A stretch of DNA of 64,000 bases from Hydnum rufescens UP504 (Eukaryota > Basidiomycota > Agaricomycetes > Cantharellales > Hydnaceae): positions 1 through 64,000 of the forward strand of contig MU129106.1 of assembly GCA_014904985.1 (NCBI GenBank), in the 5' to 3' direction. Positions 58,765 to 64,000 of this stretch are shown here, one piece after another. A program made the translations under genes and the position numbers. Under the pieces are notes generated by a model that was not told where the DNA came from, made no database searches, and saw only the letters and a program-made list of their open reading frames with translations. The number at the start of each line of letters is the position of its first letter. The first letter of the stretch is position 1.

Positions 58765-61000
58765 TCACAACCTCCCAATGTGCCCGAACAACGAGAGAGC
58801 ACTACGGATGAAAAAGGCATCGGCACGACAGTGGTTAGGGAACAGTTGAAGAGGTGCGCTCACCGGTTGGACACTCGTCATGGGTGCCATGAATGGAATC
58901 GCACGTCTATCGCCAGTGAGATGCAGGGGAGGGGGCGCGGTGGGTAAAGCATCGAAAGAAAAGGGAATGGATTGGATCAGGCGATGATGGTTCAAGTCAT
59001 CGTGATTATGTGGGATAAGCTGACGCTGAATGGGACCGGGAATAGGATGATGGGTGTCCACCGGCCTACGCGAAGAGCGAGAAACAGACGAGGGCACCGT
59101 GGTCGGCCACGTGCGTGTCAATCTGCTCTCGGGGTAGGATGATCCCCCAGCGATAGAGCCAGTCACAAAATCGGATTCGTGGAGTGAGATGGTGTTGATG
59201 AATCCTGGTTCGGGGATCGAGTGGGCGTCTCCTTCCGATTCTACAACATCATCGCTCACTGAGATTTGGACGAGGGAAGAAGAGGGGGAGAAATCGGGGG
59301 AGAAGGCCTCAGAGACGACAATGCCTTCAGGGTTGGGGGGCGGTAGTGCATCTCCCTCAGGGCTCGAATCTACCGTCGTGCGAGACATTCTGGAAGCATA
59401 GAGCCGCTGATCCCGAGCCAGAACTCGCATTCTCTCCCGCTCTTCTCGTTGCTCCTCGAACTCGCGTCGCACTTCGAGAGCACGTTGGGCTTCTTCGTCG
59501 TCCCGGACTCGGGGATCGCTCCGGCCTGTGAATATGGAAAAGGCCCGTCCAACCAAGGAAGGTTCCGGCCCCGATTCGACATGCCCTTCCTCGAGATCCA
59601 AACGCTCAGCAGGCGCCGAGGGCTGAAGACTGTTGCCGTCCTGAACCGCAGTGACGGAGGGGTGACGATGGCGGGGGTCTTCGTCGGATGACTCCTCCGC
59701 AAGATAAGGTGCACTGTTTTTATCGACCTGTTCTTCGTGTGCGGGTTGTTTTCCTTTCATTTCTATATCGAGTATCTTACATTCTTCAATTTCCCAAGGA
59801 AAGTATTGGCGACTGGATCCAAACAAGAAAACGCAACAGCAGATCTGCGGATGCCGATACATTAATATAAGCATTCAAAGGGAAAAGAAGGAATCAACGT
59901 ACACCGTTTACAGTGCATAATGTCCCCCACGAGGCACACCAATAGCAGTAGAAGCTAAGGATGTGAAGGTAGGGTGACGTCTTCCATAATCCGTAAGCCA
60001 GAACACATATGAAGGCGACGACGAGATGGACAAGGCTCATGGCCGTTCCGAATGCGCCTCGATAGTTCCCCGTGTTCGTAAAGGAGACATCGACGAAGAG
60101 CTCGACACTTTCGTTCAGACGTTCGAGGACTTCTTTTCGAATGAGCTCGAACCGCTGCGGAGATGGATGCGCGGGACCTTGCCGTCCCTCTAATATATCA
60201 GCAATGTGGGGATAAAGTAACTCATTGTGAAGCTTGAGTCGAAGATGAGGGCAATACACAACATTGGTGGCTGGGGTGAGAGCCGACCCTTCTACGACTT
60301 GAGGGAGAAAGAATGTACGTTGGGCCCTCCACCAGGAGTATTGAAGCGATTTGTTGACGGAAACCATATTTTTCCTTGGGACTGGGCGGGAATGGTCGCC
60401 TTGAAGTTCCCGTGGATGCGTCTCGCCGCTCTCGCTGAATTTCACCATGGGGGCAGTGCGGTGGGGAACAGGACCAATGGCCTCTGAATGCACAGCTGAG
60501 GTTTGGGTGAGAGCGGTCATACGCGTGGTATTGGTTTTATCCGTATATCGAGAGGCACTATTTGTGGCAAGAATGGATGGCGTCTCCGGGGAGAGCTTGG
60601 GAAGGGATGCCTTCCATTGCGAGTACTGCGCTGTGTATTGTTCTAGCCACAAGAAGAAATACCTGACAGCACATTCAATCAGAGCGCGAGCTGGAGGGCT
60701 GAGAAGAAATATGCAGACAGATTTTGGACCGAGCCACGATCGTGTTCGACGTAAGTGAGATATTGCTCAAAGTCAGTAGAGGACAGGGGTGGAGAATGTT
60801 TATTCTCCAGTATGTCTTGGAGAGTGACTTGGAAGTGAGGTTTTACTATTGGGTGTTCAATTGACGCTCATGGGTTATTCTACGAAGCAGCCCACCTCGA
60901 TAGCTCCGAAGACGAGGAGCACCTGGAGCTGGAGGATGGAGAACACGACTGGGGAATGTTTTCAAACCTTGGATGGAATAGCGGTATTCGACAGGAACAT
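58765..61000 (-). CDS. Rax1-like RGS-domain membrane protein
   Basis: Fungal protein with an N-terminal RGS domain and C-terminal membrane segments; yeast Rax1 marks bud sites, but the role here is inferred only. RGS region: VTLQDILENKHSPPLSSTDF, EQYLTYVEHDRGSVQNLYFF, LWLEQYTAQYSQWKASL (about 60840-60600), then a long linker and LYPHIADILEGRQGPAHPSP, RFELIRKEVLERLNESVELF and FTNTGNYRGAFGTAMSL. Hydrophobic segments follow (HLVVAFICVLAYGLW, LHILSFYCYWCASWGTL, then NGICCCVFLFGSSRQYFPWE across a GTACGT intron at about 59826-59902). The cytoplasmic tail is about 330 residues, acidic and Ser/Pro-rich with a coiled coil (EEAQRALEVRREFEEQREER). The 5' exons are uncertain; an ATG at 61000 is one candidate. 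Confidence 0.75.
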
Positions 61001-61352
61001 GGCTGCCTGAACGCGGCATTGGGCCCCCCGGAGAGAACTTTGCGAGGGGATATTTCCCTCGAGGAACACCCAGTGGAGGGGGGGGAGGCAGGGAGAGATT
61101 CGCACAGGCATTCGCACAGGCATGGGGTGGATTTACCTAGGCAGAGCCAAACTCGGAAATCCCCGTCATCAAGGGCTGAAAAATGCTTTATTAGGTATCA
61201 TTGGCCGAGTTGAAGGTGATGAGGAAAGATGGAGAAAATATACAGTGTGAGTGGAAAGGAAAGTCGTATCGGCCATGAGAAGGAAAAGAAATGGGAAAAG
61301 AAATCCATCATGCAAACGTGAATGAAGCAGTCAAGTACATAGATAATGCGCG

Positions 61353-63462
61353 TTAAACAGAAATGGGGGCAGCGGTGCGATTCCGCGCCCAGCCTTTTAC
61401 GGCGAGCACTAGGACGCACCAAGAAAATACGAGGCAGGTCAGGGCTACGACGATGTTAAGGATCATCATAATGTCATCTGTCAAGAAAAGTGAATGAGTT
61501 GTGATCCGGGGGTCATCCCAGAGAATCTGTAAATCCCTCACCTCGACCGTGCCGCATGGAAGTAAAAACTATCTGTTCTGTACTAGCAATAAATACTAAT
61601 CCCCCGCAAGCCAAGGCGAATGCTGCCAGGGCTTCGGTGGGAGGGCGACTAGGTAACACGCTACGCTCCGCAGTCGGGGTTTGAGCCATAAGAACAAATA
61701 CGTAAGGCAGCGCATAACGGCGGCAGTGACGAGTAGGTTCCCCCAAAGAGCATGAACCTGAATGGCAAAGAGATAGACTTGGTGGTGGGCAGCCATAGCA
61801 GCTCCAGTCACACCGACGACAAGCGCGGGAAAAGGGTTAAAGGAACCAGTATAGGTCGCAGGCTCGACAGTAGCCTGGGAAGAAGAGGCGGAAAAAGCGG
61901 AAAGGGCAAGGAGTCTGCGAACACGTTTAGACTCCAAAGCCATACCCACGATACCAGCAAACCAGAACATGACGGCGATCGAAATGTGCTGGATCTCCTT
62001 GGTGGTGTAAGGGGCCCCGGGAGCCGCGCCGGTTCGCTCGAGCCAGGTGTTGGTGATACCGTAGGTGAAGATGAGGGCGCATTCCGTCATCTCGGCGGTA
62101 TGAACACGGGGTTTCCGATGGCCATGTTCTGCATCGGGTACGCGGTTCCACGCCCACCCAAACTTGGCGAAGGCACCGAGATATCGACAGAAAGTGAAAA
62201 CGCCATATAGGAAAAAAATGCTACCCTCTGGAAAAAAGCGTATCAGGCAAGGACGAGAGAAAAAAAAAAGGAGAGACGGACTGATAAGGTGAGCAAGACA
62301 ACCATTGAGGTAAGTTTCCCGACAGATGCCCGTGTAGACCACGCCCCCACTTAACAGAAGGGTGTAACCCAAGACAATCAGGGCCCATTCTGCAAGATAC
62401 ACAACATTGGCGCCGACGGAGCCCCAGAAGGATCGATCCGGATTGAAAGTACGTGAGATGGGAGAAGCACTTGGGCTCATGAAAGAGGCATCTTCGCGCA
62501 AAGTAGGGGTTGCCGAGAGATCACTGGCATAGGAGAGACGGAACAAGTTGGGGCGACGGGATTGAGAATCGGGCTTTTCTAGATCATCGTCTTGGTCGTG
62601 GCTATGAGCGAGATCGACATCGTCGAAATGGTCCTGATCTCTGGAATCGTACGTCTCGGGCTCCTGAGCCAAGTTGGAATATTCGTTAGTTGGAGAATAG
62701 GATCCATATGGAGTGCCTTTAGACGGGCCAGCCACAAGATCTTTGCAGAAGGACCAAAATGCAGCGGCCAAGGTGGGCTGGGTGGTGGAACGCATGAAGG
62801 AGACGAAGCGACGAACAAAGGCAACAGCGTCAACAATGGCGATAGCGACAACGAGGACAAGGAGGAAGTAGCCCATGGAGGAGTGCTTTTGGTGCTCGTA
62901 TAAATCCGGGGTGAGATTGGAGTACAAGGCACTAAAGAGCCAGCCAAGGAAGACTAGAATGTAGAAGAGGAGCTGAAGAATAGGGTGGAATCGATGGGAG
63001 GCGGATCTTAGGGCGATACCTACGAGATCAAGATTAGAAAAAAGAAAGTGGAGAGGAACGAACGGCGCTACCGAGGGGAAGGACGGCGAAGAAAGCAAGG
63101 GACATGGTGATGACATGTGCAGCCATAAGACGCCCATACTGGGGGTGTTGACTGTGTGGGTCGTCGGGGGTCGTGGTAGTGTCGTGTTCCCAGTAACTGA
63201 GAGGGTCGGGAGTATGGTGTTGTAAGATGTCGGCTTCGTCCAGCTCGAGAAGGGGAGCAAGGTGGCCGTGGCCGTGTCCGTGTCCATCACCGGCGGACCC
63301 ATGGCCTGTTTTGGGTTGATCAAGGTTGGTGACGTTGGCGGTGGGCATGTTGGGCATGTCATGGTCGTCGCGGAGGGCAAGTGCATGGCTCGGGTTATCG
63401 GAGAACGTCGCAAGGGCGTTGCAGGATGCTCCGAGGAGACACCACACAGCGAGCGCCTTCAT
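61353..63462 (-). CDS. Ytp1-like multispanning membrane protein; apparent 1-nt frameshift
   Basis: Fungal Ytp1/DUF2427 family protein, function unknown. The ATG at 63462 opens a signal-like N-terminus (MKALAVWCLLGASCNALA), then a His-rich HGHGHGH stretch and DPLSYWEHDTTTTP. Then come MAAHVITMSLAFFAVLPLG, several hydrophobic helices, an acidic loop (residues about 220-290), YGVFTFCRYLGAFAKFGWAW, EIQHISIAVMFWFAGIVGMA, VYLFAIQVHALWGNLLVTAA, LPSRPPTEALAAFALACGG and a last exon with IMMILNIVVALTCLVFSWC. Four exons; introns near 63020-63070, 62220-62280 and 61480-61545. Between LTYLFLWLKP and the ERSVLPSRPP block one base is missing in a run of four G on the plus strand (61676-61679). Otherwise intact, so an error in the sequence is likely. 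Confidence 0.85.
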
Positions 63463-64000
63463 TATTTTGGACGTGGAAGAGCGAACAAGAGAACAGAAAG
63501 ATTAGGGGGAAATCTCATGAGAACGCTGACAAATTCTGGCTCTGCAGAAATTCTGATGTCATCATGCCGGACGGCGGGAATCGCTCGGCGACGACTGGCA
63601 GCGACAGAGGGTACGACGGCCGACCGAGGGTGACCGGGGGCGACCAAGGATGAATGCGGGGCGACTAAGGATGACCAAAGACGCCTCCGCCGACGATGCT
63701 GGGTTTCCCAGGAAAGCCGCATCACCCTTCCCCGTCGTTGGCTGTGTTTGGCCTCCCTCCGACTCCCAACGGTTACTGTAAATCGACCATCGACCGAGTC
63801 CCATCCGATAATGAGGCATGAAGTTTGTTGTAGTGTATCCAACTCCAACGCTGCATACCTCTAAAAACTTTAATTACAGTACTGTACTGTACTGTAATAA
63901 TTCAAAAATCACGTAATGTCCGTTCGCAGGCGAGTCCTCGTCCCACCCCAATTTTTTTGTGGGTTTGCAGCTTGACAATGGGATTTAGCCACAAAACGTC
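63463..64000. other. Upstream region of the Ytp1-like gene
   Basis: No recognised gene. A short GTACT tandem (TACAGTACTGTACTGTACTG, 63877-63896) is present. The rest looks like promoter and intergenic sequence. Confidence 0.45.

Noticed and set aside
60227..60758. Plus-strand ORFs over the RGS protein gene
   Set aside because: Antisense shadows of RGS/Rax1 exons, which show family motifs in the minus frame.

Overview
The window reads as genomic DNA of a filamentous basidiomycete, most likely an Agaricomycete. Genes carry many 50-80 nt GT-AG introns, and the gene set is fungal: a Zn2Cys6 factor, Ytp1 and Rax1 families, an AA14 lytic polysaccharide monooxygenase and a GH79 enzyme. Gene-dense, CpG-containing blocks alternate with gene-poor, strongly CpG-depleted transposon blocks.

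Layout. 1-7.5 kb is nested Copia LTR retrotransposons (a minus-strand gag-pol running off the left edge, LTRs in both orientations), a C-rich minisatellite, and a short repeat that may be a SINE. 7.7-12.6 kb holds an EFM6/METTL21-like protein methyltransferase (+), UCH37 (-) and an SLC35/TPT-type transporter (+); the last two start 56 bp apart, back to back. 12.6-18.3 kb is repeats: a TA-flanked MITE, a 46-bp-arm hairpin, a gag zinc-knuckle relic, and copies of a long non-coding repeat. 18.9-37.2 kb is the main gene block: an unknown Ser/Pro-rich protein (-), 3-methylcrotonyl-CoA carboxylase beta (+), a Zn2Cys6 transcription factor (-), COQ2 (-), a PABPN1/Pab2-type RNA-binding protein (+), a Gln-rich protein (-), TRAPPC2/Trs20 (-), a doubtful small gene (+) and an AA14 LPMO (+). 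37.97-51.79 kb looks like one hAT DNA transposon swollen to about 13.8 kb by nested insertions. These are a 6.76-kb Copia element (itself carrying a 1.47-kb foldback element and a solo LTR), a second foldback element, the long non-coding repeat and the SINE-like repeat. 52.5-63.5 kb returns to genes: a secreted GH79 glycosidase (+), mitochondrial ribosomal bL12m (-), a PPR-like protein (+), a Rax1-like RGS membrane protein (-) and a Ytp1-like membrane protein (-).

How genes relate. Most are unlinked housekeeping functions: ubiquinone synthesis, leucine breakdown, mitochondrial translation, vesicle tethering, proteasomal deubiquitination. The functional pairing I find most suggestive is AA14 LPMO and GH79, two secreted plant-cell-wall enzymes that would be about 1.5 kb apart without the nested transposon.

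The strongest structural signals are the nested transposon whose insertions can be resolved to the base, stop codons that appear where Arg (CGA) is expected and have become TGA, and Copia primer-binding sites that match an initiator-tRNA anticodon region. Exon boundaries were worked out by hand from splice sites and family conservation; most close in frame, and exceptions are stated.
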